This document shows, piece after piece, positions 27,347-39,345 of a stretch of DNA of 64,000 nucleotides. The notes beneath the pieces are model-generated. The model was not told the origin of the DNA, made no database searches, and was given only the letters and a program-made list of their open reading frames with translations. The stretch spans positions 489,501 through 553,500 of the forward strand of contig QVRM01000946.1 of assembly GCA_003439945.1 (NCBI GenBank), given 5' to 3'. The position numbers and the translations under genes were made by a program. Source of the DNA: Dermanyssus gallinae (lineage: Eukaryota > Arthropoda > Arachnida > Mesostigmata > Dermanyssidae). Within the stretch, counting starts at the first letter, position 1; each line of letters starts with the position of its first letter.

Positions 27347-28907
27347 GGCATCGACAACATCATCAACAACAACAACAAGACACACACTCAGGCGATTTGT
27401 GCATCTGTCTCACTTTCCACGCTGTCGCGATCCGATTGGCAAGCGATCAGCCCGTGCGGCCCGTCTCGATCATGTGATTGAGTGAATGAATAAATGACCG
27501 ACTGAGTGTGTTCTCGCCGTTGTCCCTCTGGTGGCAACAGATCGACACGATCAACTAGATATGCCGCTGAGACGCCGATGAGGTGCCGGGGGCCCCGACG
27601 TTCTATTCAGCACAATAACGAACGGCATCGCCAAATACAACAACCTCAACAGCAGTCGGCAACGACGACGACAACAAGAAAGCATAAACTGCGCCATCCA
27701 ACTAGCGAGCGATGATTTCAAATGTAGAAAACGTTTATTTCAGTAACAACAATAACCACAACAATAATAGCCAGGCCAACGAAGCGGCCGTAGCGGCAAC
27801 AGCAGCAGCTGTAGCATTGCACTCGTAAAGTACGAAAAAACGCAATCGCACGCCATGTCATACAGCCAATCGAGCGCAAAATCGAGTGTGTTGCTGTCGT
27901 GCTCTTGCACGAAAGAGCCGATATATATATATATCCTGGTAGACGCCATTGTATTACAATTTATTTTACAAACGAACTCAGGGGAATAGAAACCGCTATA
28001 ACTATTATCAGTAGGAATATATATATATATATATATAATTCTACTGATAAAAATAATAATACCCTATAATAAGTCAATCGCTGCCATAAAAAATATAATC
28101 AACATCACCATCATAATTTGCAATATAATTCTGATTCTTACCGTTTGCCTATAGGGAACGACGGTGTCACATAAATTACATTATATAGTATTACTAATTA
28201 TCACCATCGACATCATCATCATTATCATTTGGTAAAGCGTACATATTGTATACACAGTTGAACTGGAACGATTCCATGTAAATACGCGTCTGGTTAATGC
28301 GGTGCCTCAACTCTAGCCATTCTTCGGTCTAAAAGTGGGCGCAGCGTACAAGCCCACAATCACGAAGACATCGAGGCACAAGAGATGCGAGAAACACCTG
28401 TCTGTTTCGTATATATGGAAAGTGTGTCGGATAAATAAGTAAGCGTAAACGTAAAAAATGAACGAACCACACAGCAACAATGAAGAACCAAAATAAGTTA
28501 TTTGTGTCTTTGTCGCACACAGTAGAGAACACAGGCCATGCTAGAAAAATGAGCAAAAAAATGAAATAGGGTTAGACGCCTATGGGGCTATGCAAAAGCA
28601 GCGTCGTGAACGCCAAGTGTTGGCGGAGGGTCAGTCCGAAAAAGAAAAGGATCTGTGGAGAGCAGCGCAGAATGTGTGGAGTTCCGAGATTCAACGACGA
28701 CGATACATGTGTATGGCAGATCCATAATGTGAGAGGTCGGAAGATAACGAACAAACACGCATATAGGTAATCATTCGGACCATTCAAGTCCCGTACAGAG
28801 CTGTCGATTGTTGCCACCACAATGCCACAAATCAGTCAGCAAAGCCGGTAGAACTAACGCCAAGAGACAACATATATAGGTGTGAGATAATATATCTACA
28901 CGTGTAC

Positions 28908-28938
<31 letters not shown>

Positions 28939-29254
28939 TTAGACAAAGCACTCTGATCGATAGCGCCAGCAAAAGAGAGAGATAGAGTTTGTACCTCGCT
29001 ACATCTGTAATAAGCGGGCGTGGACGCCTATGCACGTAGGCACACACGGTATGCACAGCAATACCAGTAGAATGTGTCTGGTGGTCTCTTTTGTTATTAC
29101 GCCCCAGTCTCCTCGACGCGGTATCGCTTTGGGAACAGCGGAACAGATTTGAGAATTAGTCAAAGAGCAAGTAGATGATACATAGCAGCCACCACCACCT
29201 TTGCTACCCCGCCCAGCCATATCTGGTCGCAGTCATGGTTGGAGGATGGCGAGG

Positions 29255-29302
29255 AAGCCCTCATGGAAACCAATCTGATCGTTTTGGTTTCCATGAGGGC
29301 TT
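29255..29302. repeat. 19-bp perfect palindrome
   Basis: aagccctcatggaaaccaa (29,255-29,273) is perfectly reverse-complemented at 29,284-29,302 around a 10-base loop. Confidence 0.93.
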
Positions 29303-29465
29303 TCTACACAGCCCACTGTGGTGGCTCTGCGACCTGTTGTTGTTGTTGTTGTCGTCGCCGTCCATGATTCAACCCGATTAATCTGAGAGTCTATCGGATA
29401 ATGATAACCACTGATGATGGTGATGATAAAAATTATATTAAAAATAATAATTACATTACAATTAC

Positions 29466-29487
29466 ACGTCCCCACCTCACAATTGTA
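29466..29487 (+). repeat. Conserved 22-bp block, copy 1
   Basis: Block ending cctcacaattgta, preceded here by acgtccccac and followed by AT-rich DNA with ATTAATAGTAATAATAAC. Similar blocks occur at 36,813 and 59,503. Confidence 0.5.
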
Positions 29488-29534
29488 AACTTGCGTATTA
29501 CTAAACGTATTAATAGTAATAATAACAGTAATGC

Positions 29535-29538
<4 letters not shown>

Positions 29539-29605
<67 letters not shown>
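29539..29605. repeat. (TA)n microsatellite
   Basis: 67 bp of pure TA. Confidence 0.95.
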
Positions 29606-29606
<1 letters not shown>

Positions 29607-30178
29607 GGCCGCCACAAGCTGGCTAAGAGATTATTAACACAAATCATCAGATGGCCACAAGTTGCGCTGTCGAGCATCAATCGCTAACATGCATTACGAC
29701 GAAGAGCTGACCAAGTTAACTTTGTTTGAAGGAGAATAGGTATACCAGCGATAGGGGTTCAGCTGATAGCGATAATACTGAGATCGTAGACGAATATTAA
29801 TAATACTGAGGAAGACCATAAAGTTGTTTATTGTCAAATCGACGCATTAGAATTCTCAGAATGTCGTCGATGTGTATCGACCATCATCAACCGTCCTCGA
29901 GTTGGTTGGTACCTGCTGTGGACTTTGACTTTGTTCATCATGTACTTGTAAAAATAAACGGATAAACGTTAGACATACCTCCCCCCAAATAAGATTAATG
30001 AACAGATTAGAATTTAAACGAATTATAAAGTACGTCGCATAATCATGTTTACTTTACACTGTGTGTGCATGCATTTTCCACATTTTACAACGCCTATGTA
30101 ACGTCTGTAGCTTAAAAGAGGAAAATGAATAACAATACTGGAATAGCTACAATTTGATAGTCAAAAAGCTAAAACAAA
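29606..30178. other. No gene seen
   Basis: AT-rich unique sequence with stops in all frames at short intervals. Confidence 0.55.
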
Positions 30179-30180
30179 AT

Positions 30181-30382
30181 GCACGTGCATTATGCGAACA
30201 AGCCCATTTTCTATGAATCAGAAAGAGTACAGCTGGGCGTTCGCTGCTCGTTGCTCGGGGCGCTGACCCACTCGCTACAGCAAACTGTGAAACTGTGTGG
30301 ATACGCAGCGAGACAATGGTGGGGCAAACCGGCCCGCGCCAGTACCTCAGAGCTCAACATTTATCACCCTGTTATCGAGTAA
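30181..30382 (+). CDS. Hypothetical short open frame
   Basis: About 66 codons from an ATG at 30,179-30,181, reading MHVHYANKPIFYESERVQLG and QTVKLCGYAARQWWGKPA. It is repeat-free and protein-like but unsupported by homology or splice context. Confidence 0.15.
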
Positions 30383-30445
30383 ATGAACGAATCTCTACCG
30401 CGCGTGCCGAGCAGCGGTCTTTAGTTGATCAACCTTTTCAATGTT

Positions 30446-30447
<2 letters not shown>

Positions 30448-30508
<61 letters not shown>
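30448..30508. repeat. (TA)n microsatellite
   Basis: 61 bp of pure TA. Confidence 0.95.
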
Positions 30509-30517
<9 letters not shown>

Positions 30518-30700
30518 ATTGGAAATCTTAATTAATAATAATAATAACGTTTGATAAGCTCTAAACAGCAAATTTCGCCTCGCCCGAGACCAACACCGGC
30601 CACCTGGGACCATTAGTCGTCAGCTTGATGGGCTCCCTCCCGTTCGGAGCGAACTACCATTGGAGTTATCACTAATTGTTTTTACTAGCTAGATAGGCAG

Positions 30701-30823
30701 CTTTTGTTCGCCTCGGTAATGAAGCGGCAAATCCCTGCGCAGTTGCCAATTATAACTGCTGCGGATGCTAAAACGAGAGATTTTGCTGCTGAGGGAGGCG
30801 GCCGGGACTGCTATGGGACGACG
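30701..30823 (+). CDS. Candidate internal exon
   Basis: A 123-base stretch between an acceptor (tagctagataggcag) and a consensus donor (GTAAGCC at 30,824), phase 0 at both ends. It encodes MKRQIPAQLPIITAADAK and TRDFAAEGGGRDCYGTT. The triplet length and good borders favour an exon; partner exons and family were not found. Confidence 0.25.
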
Positions 30824-31411
30824 GTAAGCCGAATGACTGGTGCACAACATCGAACCGAGCCTCTGTGGATTTACTTCATTTCACCGACTGCGAACGGTTC
30901 CACCATCCAGCAGCAAACTGGAGCAAAAATCGCCTGAATGATCAGCGTCGCCGTTGCTCTCTTCTCAATTTACGCATGACTTGACTATTTCACACAAAAA
31001 GAGTCGCACGAACCTTTTTTGTGAACCATCGACGCGCCCAACAACTTGCTCATAAATGAAAACAATCATTTCTGTCCTCACATGCGCTAACAATATGACA
31101 ATCAGTACAAACAACCACTAAAACAAATCCTGACTACTGACGCTCTCCTGAACTAATTCTCTCTCTACTCAATATCGCTATTGCCATTTACTCTCCGACA
31201 ATCATCACATTCCTTCACCCTCCTTCCCATGAACAAAGCGCATAAGCAGACAGTAAGTTGTACTACTTAAAAAAGAAACACTCGTTACCTTGATTAATGA
31301 ACGACCGTTGCTAAGAGACAACAGCAGCAGTAGCAGCGACTGCATAATCTATAATAATTCACGCTTGTCCGTATATAGAGCACATAGTACCGCAAAAGCT
31401 TCTCTCAATCT

Positions 31412-31461
<50 letters not shown>

Positions 31462-31518
31462 ATAACTTTTGCATGGTGAGCGCGTGGTAGTGAAGATCGC
31501 CTGTTGGTCAAACGTATG

Positions 31519-31551
<33 letters not shown>

Positions 31552-32114
31552 TAGATCTGTGTGCGTGTACACGAATGACCCAATAATTAGTCCAGAATCC
31601 GATCGATCCCGATGCCGCCAGGCGGCGAAGCAGGTCGTCCTGTTTGCCAGCGTAACTATCGTACTGCTCGTAGCCGTAGGCCTATAGGTAGTGGATGGAG
31701 GTCGCAGACGCAGTAGAAGCCAGGCAGACGGACAGACAGACAGACACAGAGAGATGGACAGGGTTCATTCCGAACGCCGGAACGTGCTCAGAAATCGATA
31801 GAAAGGAGAACTTGACTTGACAACGTCAATCCGAGCCGACAATTGAGAGTGAATTGAGAGTGACGTTTGTTAACGGGGCGTGGATCATCATCATCACCAC
31901 CATCATCACAATCACGATCATCATCACCACCATCATCACAATCACGATCACCATCATCATGTGTTGCCTGTCTCTGCGTTTCTGTGTAACGCTAGCTAAC
32001 GATTGGACGCTCGTCTGACCGAAACAGATAACGCAACCGCCCAACAAACAAACAGTCAGACATCCAGACAGACAAATAGAGTCCCGAGAACGAAGGGGGG
32101 GGGGCAAATCTTTT
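30824..32114. other. No gene recognised
   Basis: Unique sequence, then (TA)n at 31,415-31,458 and 31,521-31,549, ACAG runs (31,725-31,750) and an ATC/CAC-rich tandem. Confidence 0.5.
31891..31950 (+). repeat. 30-bp tandem duplication
   Basis: tcatcaccaccatcatcaca plus atcacgatca occurs twice without change, 31,891-31,920 and 31,921-31,950. Confidence 0.95.
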
Positions 32115-32286
32115 CGGGCTGACTCTCAGCCAAGATTTAACGTCCATGGGACTGCCTTTCGCATTGCTTCATAGACGGACCCCCATAAATACGAATGTGC
32201 AACGGTGGGGCTCGAACCCGCGCACCTATGCGTCTCCTCCGGTCGCGAGGCGCAGACGCATGCCACCACGCCACCGGGCTCGACCC
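32115..32286 (-). mobile_element. tRNA-derived SINE, copy 2
   Basis: Same family and orientation as the copy at 13.9 kb, with the B box at 32,209-32,218 and the body end gctgactctcagccaag at 32,118. Both flanks carry a G-run followed by gcaaa (left 32,094-32,107; right 32,292-32,309), consistent with a target-site duplication in a G-rich site. Confidence 0.8.
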
Positions 32287-33039
32287 GGGCTGGGGGGGGG
32301 GGGGGGCAAAGAGATAAACTTAGAGAGATGAGAAACAGGGCGGAGGCGGTGTTAAGATAAGGGCGAATGTAAAAACACCGAGTATACGCATCCATCCATA
32401 GCCATAGGAGGCATAGCCATAGCACAGCAAAGACCACGACACCAGCATCACCACCAGTACGATCTGGCTGGTTGGCTGGTTTAACCACTGGCTGGTGTGT
32501 GTTCTTACGCTTCGTTTATCTCGTTTGCGATTATCGTTGCATCACTTCGTTTCGAGTTCGCGTAAGCTTAGCTAGGCTGGTGCAAACTCCTGTCCTCATC
32601 GTCGCCGTCGTCGTCGTCGTCGCTTTTAAGCAGAGTAAGAAACGAATGCTCGCGATTTGCGACTTGAAGAGGTCCGTCTCCCTGCCTTAAGACATTGCGA
32701 CCTGCAGCCCTGTCTCTGTCTGTAGCTGGCGGCGCACCTCGCCAGTAACCTGCCTGCTGATGCTGGCGACGGCCACTACAGGACAGTTCAATACGAACGA
32801 GGAATACGCGAATGATCGAAGGGATCGAAAGACAGCACAAGAAAATGAAATGATAGAAGGAGGATAAGAAAATCGAAATAAAAAAAACAACAACAGCAGC
32901 CAAGGACGCTGATAATGGTGCCATCCGAAGCAGACGAGGCACAAATGTGGCACCGAATCTATCTTAAAATCCGCCAAAAAATCTGCGCTGGTTGACGACG
33001 GTCACAACTGTGGCCAATAGTGATAGCCAATTTGCCCTC

Positions 33040-33045
<6 letters not shown>

Positions 33046-33104
<59 letters not shown>
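33046..33104. repeat. (TA)n microsatellite
   Basis: 59 bp of pure TA. Confidence 0.95.
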
Positions 33105-33105
<1 letters not shown>

Positions 33106-33837
33106 TGTAAACATAGACAAATGTTTTCTTGAAGCCTAGTCGAGTCATAGTCTGATGACATCGGTCCATTGTTTGTTACGCTGCACTTCTTCATTCTTGA
33201 GTATAATCATTGTGGGCGCCGTTCTCATCCAAGTCTTCTTTCTCTCTTTGTTTCCACCTCATCACGACGCAAGAAGTCACACCTTTGCCAACGTCTAACG
33301 CGTCAAATTTTGTCAGCAGCCTATATTTTCTCCGCCTCTCTTTTTCCTCTCACCCTCCGTCTCCCTATATCTCTATATATACACTGCAATACGCATATAT
33401 ATATATATCAAATAATAACAAGGTTGTTGTTGTTTTCGTTTTTTATCTCGTCGCTTTACTGGTGCCCTCTGCGCACGCCGGTGTAAAATGTCTCATGCGC
33501 TGACTTCGCAACATCATCGTGCGAGCTAAGGAGCAATCGAGCAGACGATGATTATGATGATGATGATGACGACGACGTCGACGACAACAACAACATCCAC
33601 AAGACGACGAGAATAGCGACTGCGACAAAATTGCCGTCAAAACAAATCTCAAATACCCTCCTCCCGTACAATCGGCCAATATGTCTCGAACCATCTGGCT
33701 GAGGGTGGCTCATCTATCAGAGAGAGGCATTACAGTGTAGCGGCGCTAACCCAGGTCGCAAACTTTGGCGGGCTGAGTGAATATTTCTGAGGCCAATAAA
33801 ACGAACGTCTCTAATAAGAGAGAACAAATTCGCGAAA

Positions 33838-33870
33838 AGCGGCACAGAAGCAAAAGTCTTCTGTGCCGCT
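33838..33870. repeat. 13-bp perfect palindrome
   Basis: agcggcacagaag (33,838-33,850) is perfectly reverse-complemented at 33,858-33,870 around a 7-base loop. Confidence 0.9.
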
Positions 33871-33926
33871 CCTCGATGCAACCGCCAAAATGACCGTTGG
33901 CTAACCCACGACACAGAAGATGTCCC

Positions 33927-33929
<3 letters not shown>

Positions 33930-33979
<50 letters not shown>
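33930..33979. repeat. (TA)n microsatellite
   Basis: 50 bp of pure TA. Confidence 0.95.
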
Positions 33980-33983
<4 letters not shown>

Positions 33984-34445
33984 AATTTCCTGCGTATGTG
34001 CTGCATGTCGTGCCGAAGATAGTATATTGTTCTGTAATATTCGATTCGCCTGCGGTATGTCGCTACTCGAAGAAGTTTCTTTGCCTAGCCAGCACCCGCT
34101 GCGATGTATGAATTGACTCTGTTGATCTACCAAAGATATCGGATCTTCATGAACATGCCGATACAAGGACCCTCAAACGTACGATTTCTTCTGGCGATGC
34201 TGATTATTTTTTTGTACTACCGTTTAAAACAACCTTCCGTGTGGAGAGTCAGTCAGAATTAAAGTGATGGCTTCCACAAAAATTAGGCGCAACTTATATC
34301 CCTGGCGGATAGTTCGTCACACACACTACCCTTTTTAAACTAATAACGCGTTATTGAATTCAACTGAATTATGTGTGGGGCATTATTAAGCAAAAGTCTA
34401 ACAACACTCCGCATAACAATTCAAATCAAAGACATCTTAATTCAA

Positions 34446-34660
34446 GGGTCATATGTGCATTATGTGTAAAACATATTTTTCTTTATAAAATATTTCACAT
34501 CTAAATATAACTATAACAACAGATCTGCCGATTTCGTAGATTTCGTGGATCTCTCTTGGAGATTGTGTTGTTTATCCTCACCGAGTGTGCGATCTTCAGT
34601 GATCTAAAAGTTACTCCATTCCGTAGTTAATTATCAACATATTTAAATATGGTACTTGGT
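34446..34660 (+). repeat. Dispersed repeat, copy 1
   Basis: Similar in sequence and orientation to 63,143-63,358. Shared blocks in order are catatgtgca, atataactataac, tgttttgttt/tgttgttt followed by atc(c/t)tcaccgagtg, cagtgat(c/t)ta, cgtagt and aaatatgg/aaacatgg. A later shared atttgccgcct occurs at about 34,949 and 63,598. It has no open frame of note; it is probably a non-autonomous transposon or a LINE/LTR piece. Confidence 0.6.
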
Positions 34661-35464
34661 AAGTATTGCACAAAATCACATAGAAACCGGATTGTTTAAA
34701 AGGCACATATAAATATGATATTACAACAACTGTAAAACAGAAGTTTCGGCGGCAGTAATAAGTTTAGAGAAACCTAGTTTAGGAGTCACAATCACACCAA
34801 AATCTCACCCAAATTGCACCAAAATCAGTTTGCAATTCAATCACAAATACAAAACTACCAGCAAATATTGCGACGTTACAGAGTGACGGCGAACAATGGC
34901 GCGGACTGCCATCTGATGACACCGCGGCACACAGCATTTGAGCACAAATATTTGCCGCCTGTTTTCACAACACCACTTTTCAATATTGTAAACTGCTAGT
35001 TTTCTAGAAGAAGAATGCTTGTGGACTGTTGTAGACTACTGGGTCTATATATTGAACTACTACCACTACCACCACCACCACCACGACCGCAAATACGAGA
35101 TGAGTGACACCTTCTGGAATCCACTGCACTGTTCAGGAAGATCAAGGATAACAACACAGACAGTTCGCTCACTGCCCAGAGAATTTATCCCTCGATTAGC
35201 GTCGACGCAGCGATGTTGTCGTTCCACGCTCGCCCCACCCATCCTAGTGGCTAGTTCGTTACTACGGTTAGATGACTGCCCGAACGATCGATTGCAGACG
35301 CGCAAGCGTCCTTCTACTGCACTATATCGCCACGTAGGGTCGCGGCGATTGTGGTACATCATCTGCTGCTATTGCAAACGTTCGCAAAAGTGGCGCCTTA
35401 CGTGTACATATGCACACCCGCCACAAACAGAAGCTTGCTTACGGCGAACACCTACAGTAGGGCA

Positions 35465-35499
<35 letters not shown>

Positions 35500-35532
35500 A
35501 GCTCCATTTGCATTCTTAATAAATCTGGTTGC

Positions 35533-35602
<70 letters not shown>

Positions 35603-35624
35603 TTTATATATATATATATATATA
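35533..35624. repeat. Compound (TA)n-(GA)n-(TA)n microsatellite
   Basis: TA to 35,582, about 20 bp of GA, then TA again to 35,624. Confidence 0.95.
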
Positions 35625-36207
35625 ATCTACATGTACACCTCATAAACGCCAGTACCTATCACACTCGAGAGGGAATCATTTAAATAAGAATTTAAATTTA
35701 AAGAAACACCATACAACACCGAGAACAACAGCAACAACAGGCAAGCTCAATCAAAACGGTTGATGGCGTTTGCGGGGTTGTTCGGAGCCCGCCATTGTGG
35801 ACGTATGTTGTTACTACTGTTCTTGTTGTTGTTTTGTTGCTGTGGTTGTTGTTGTCCATTCTGTAAAATGAGGATGACGTCATCATCGCCGTCCATGTTT
35901 AAGCACCGGTTGGCGGGCGGCCCTGCCGAATGGTAACTAGACGCGCACAACAACAACAGCAACAACAGCCACAGCGACAGGAAAACAAACTACCCCGGTC
36001 ACACGGGCAACATCTTACGAAAACGACGAAAAGCAAGTGTCACCGAGCTTCGTCCACTTACATTATCCTTCTCATCCCCCGCACCCCCCACTTCCCAACT
36101 ACCCCTTGTCATTGACACATAAACGCATAACACAGTTGATTGAGAGTTGTCGAACCAACTACACAACATCTGCCCACTTTCACCAAGAAACTCAAAAGCT
36201 GAAGCGC

Positions 36208-36241
<34 letters not shown>

Positions 36242-36812
36242 TGTTTCAACGGTTACATAATCAGTGACGAAAAATAAAAACGGCACTTTCAGCACAAACA
36301 CGACAAAAGCATCAGTAACAATAGCGGCACCACCTATAGCCACGACGCAGCCAATAACAACGACAACAATTAAACTAATTAAGCTTTTTCGACCTTCGAA
36401 GCTGATAATAATGTGAAAAGCGACTTAACGCGCATGAAAACAATTACTCACATTTGTGTGCCGTCATCGTCGTCGTTCGGTTGTTATTTCTGTTGTCAGT
36501 TTCGTTTTCTGTCGTCATTGTGTCAATGTTCCTATTGTTGTTGTTATCGTTGCCAACGCTATTGTTGTTTTTAAGCTGATAGGTGTCACATGATGATAAT
36601 GCTGTTATTGTTGTTGTTTTTCAGTGTATATAAGGTATACTTATGTGACTGCAGTGGTTCAATAAGAATAATAATAATAATAATAACAGGGAATCGGCGC
36701 GAAGGCGAGTTTCTACGGCAACTGCTGTCGCTTGCAGTGTGCCGAGGAAACGCCGGCTGTATTGTCGGTTCCATGGAATAATATTCAGGAGCTAGGAGAA
36801 AACAAGGAGTAC

Positions 36813-36834
36813 ACGTTCACACCTCACAATTGTA
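36813..36834 (+). repeat. Conserved 22-bp block, copy 2
   Basis: acgttcacacctcacaat plus tgta, followed by an AATAAT-rich tail (36,845-36,880). The arrangement, a fixed motif followed by an A/T-rich simple tail, is what truncated LINE 3' ends look like. Confidence 0.5.
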
Positions 36835-38266
36835 ACAATTAAACAATATTAATAAATAATGATAATAATAATAATACTATTGTACTCGGTGCTATTTGGC
36901 CATGTTGCTGTTCCTTTCGTTGATTTTGTTGTTCACGCAATTATTATTATTATTATTATTATTACAAATTCTCCGTCTACAACAAGTGCGTACAGTGCCG
37001 TGCCAAAACACGCGCGATCAGCCCGCACCAGCTAGAAAGAAGGTAGTGGCGGCTGTAACTGTGGTGGCGGTATCTCGTCTTATCGTTGGAACAAGGCGAA
37101 GTTGAACCGCGCGGCGCTACTTGCACCGTGAACGTAATGATAGCGATGAGACACGATGAATTATTGAAGTCAGCGCCATCTTGTCTTTATCTCTATCATC
37201 ATCATCATCGTCATTATAATCACTCGAATCACCATCTTCATCACCATCACCCCCATCATCGACGTCATCCTCACCACCACCCCCCATCATCATCATCATC
37301 ATGGTTACGCTCATCGTGGCCGCCACTGACGTCAAACACGCTGAAGGAAACACTGGACGCCCCCCCCCCCCCAACCCCCAAGCAAAAACGGCGCCCAACC
37401 AGCCGAGAAGGCCACAGACACCATCGAGAAGCGGCTGCCACCAACCAGCTTTTATCCAGACAGCCAACACAATCCACCAATGATTCACCGGCCGCCGATC
37501 GATCAGCAGCGCCAAACCCAGCACAAAATGTCGGAAGACCACTATTTTCTGTTGTTGTTGCTGCCGCTGCAGCTTCTGCTGTTGCTCCTACAGTCTCGAC
37601 GTCTGCCTTCAATGATGGTGATGATGATGTCATTTTCGGCTTCTCACAGAGCCGCTGACTTCGTTCGATTCACCACCATCGATGCCATCAGTAGGTTATA
37701 ACTGAAGTTGGATACGTAGGCGATGTAAAGGTGGGGCAAGTATGCTGCTCAACGAATATTCGTGCCGCGCAGGTATCGCAGTCCGTTAACTATTTTTACT
37801 TTTAAACGTTTCCGTTCAACGTTTCGTTCGCAGTCGTCTCCCTCGTGGTTGTTGTTGTTGTTGTTTTTGTTGTTGCTGTTGTTGTTACCCCCTGTTCTCA
37901 CTCTTACTGCTGCTTATTACTGTTACGATTTAATGTGGCAGTGCTTGTAACTGTTGTCGTCATGATTATCACAATTGTTGTTGTTGTTGTTTTGTCGCCG
38001 CTACAAGACTCACGCATTCGCGTTAATATGTGTCGGTTCATCGCTCACGGACTGATTATGCTTCGTTTGCCTGAGGGCTGGTGCTAAATGATGACAGGAC
38101 TCATCATAACGCTTATAGCCGCATAACGCCGGGCCCGTTTGTCAAAAATCTATCTGGCTAGTTGGCTACTACGGTAGGTACAGTAATTGGTTGTGAGTAG
38201 TTCGTAGCGTTATCAAAAACCTCCAGACCAGCGGCAGTTTAATATAGTGAGGCAACATTTCCGTTA

Positions 38267-38298
<32 letters not shown>

Positions 38299-38331
38299 AT
38301 CAAGGTAAATCAACACTATTTTCTGTTCTAG

Positions 38332-38474
38332 TGAACGAGAGCAAAATATGTTTTGGAGCCAAGAAGTATGAAGTCGCACAAATTGTTCCCACAAACAAAT
38401 GCGACCTTACTCGACTACCGCGCCTTAGCCAACAGAGGTACAAGGCCAACTGTAATATTTCACCAATAAAATAA
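38332..38474 (+). CDS. Candidate terminal coding exon
   Basis: A strong acceptor (actattttctgttctag) is followed by 47 open codons, NESKICFGAKKYEVAQIV ... NCNISPIK, then TAA. AATAAA hexamers overlap the stop (38,465-38,470 and 38,470-38,475). The composition is protein-like and contains three cysteines spaced as in small secreted domains. A (TA)n array ends 34 bases upstream. No upstream exon in matching phase was identified and the family is unknown. Confidence 0.3.
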
Positions 38475-38955
38475 ATGTAGAACAATTATCATAGTATTAA
38501 ATCAAGATTATTTAAAAATCCTAGATGACTAATGAATATATATATATATATATATAAGCAGCGGATACCTATGTGCTCTTGGGAATAAGTACATATCTAT
38601 ACATATGTACAAAGGCTACAAGAGCACGTAGAGCACCACTTCTTACAGCAGTCTTGAAAGCAGAGTTATCTGCATTCTAAACGTGTTACTAATATCCCAC
38701 TCGGATTGCTCTTACAAGAGTCTGCATCAAGCACAGAAAGACATAATGATCGAAAGAATTGTCAGACTCGGTGGTCGAAAGCAAGGTCAGTGGTTGGTAA
38801 GGAAGTTTTTGCGCGAACTTGTGAAGTCAACGTGCCGAGAGTAGCGGTAAAACGGCGTTCAGCTGGTCGTAGTTTACTGTTGTTGGATTTTGTCTACGCA
38901 CCGTCTGGCTCTACTTTATATATATATATATACATATATATATACACATGATAGA
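38475..38955. other. No gene seen
   Basis: Unique sequence with (TA)n at 38,536-38,556 and 38,919-38,945. A 15-base near-palindrome (tacatatctatacatatgta) is at 38,590-38,609. Confidence 0.5.
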
Positions 38956-39345
38956 TCATTTCGCAAATTTTATTAGAACACTAAATACTACACAAGTAGC
39001 CTCTTGTACGAGAACGGCCAGCCTGTACGCCGGGCTAGGGTGAGATTGGCCCAGCTGATTCAGTGGAGTCTCTGCTTGGTGGTAATCATTCCGCTGCAGA
39101 ACACTGCTACTACGTTTTGGGACGACGCTTGCTGACGATAACGACCGTGGTGTTTGAAGAAAACGCTCGAGGCTCGCAGGGCCGATGGAATCACCTCCCT
39201 CGTCGAGGAAACGAGGCGCTGCCAACGTATTCCTTCTTGTTGAGCTAACCAGCGGATGGCCTTCGGTCGAATCCGGTCCGTCCATCATGGCCATCATCAT
39301 CATGACCGTAATCATCTGCTTATCGCCAAGTCGGTCGTAGGCCAT
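38956..39345 (-). CDS. Hypothetical Ser/Pro-rich open frame
   Basis: 129 codons from an ATG. It contains VMMMMAMM from a CAT run, then a Ser/Pro-rich stretch (APRFLDEGGDSIGPAS, LQTPRSLSSASVVPK) and QLGQSHPSPAYR. Codon use is mixed and no low-complexity DNA underlies most of it. An overlapping plus-strand frame exists (39,256-39,795). No homology recognised. Confidence 0.2.
   Translation of the reverse strand: MAYDRLGDKQMITVMMMMAMMDGPDSTEGHPLVSSTRRNTLAAPRFLDEGGDSIGPASLERFLQTPRSLSSASVVPKRSSSVLQRNDYHQAETPLNQLGQSHPSPAYRLAVLVQEATCVVFSVLIKFAK

Larger units (their letters stand above)
26341..29538. other. Repeat-rich, no gene recognised
   Basis: (TA)n at 26,344-26,366, 27,921-27,934, 28,017-28,037 and 28,908-28,929; TGT/GCT runs (26,885-26,945); CAA runs (27,298-27,380). 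The array at 28,017-28,037 sits inside an imperfect palindrome (tatcagtag ... ctactgata, 28,003-28,049). A lysine/cysteine-containing frame at 28,582-28,770 (KCWRRVSPKKKRICGEQRR) is noted but unsupported. Confidence 0.45.
32287..34445. other. Repeat-rich, no gene recognised
   Basis: G-run (32,292-32,305), GTC run (32,600-32,622), (TA)n at 33,046-33,104 and 33,930-33,979, GAT/CGA/CAA run (33,545-33,595). Confidence 0.5.
34661..38331. other. Repeat-rich, no gene recognised
   Basis: (TA)n at 35,467-35,495; a compound TA/GA/TA array at 35,533-35,624; (TA)n at 36,208-36,233 and 38,265-38,298; TGT and CAA runs (35,815-35,850; 35,948-35,965); ATA/TTA runs (36,669-36,688; 36,941-36,963); ATC runs (37,196-37,300); TTG runs (37,848-37,885). 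The long frames at 37,086-37,658 run through these. Confidence 0.5.

Noticed and set aside
37086..37658. 190-codon plus-strand frame with His- and Pro-rich tracts
   Set aside because: It runs through ATC/CAC and C-runs; opposing frames of similar length overlap it.
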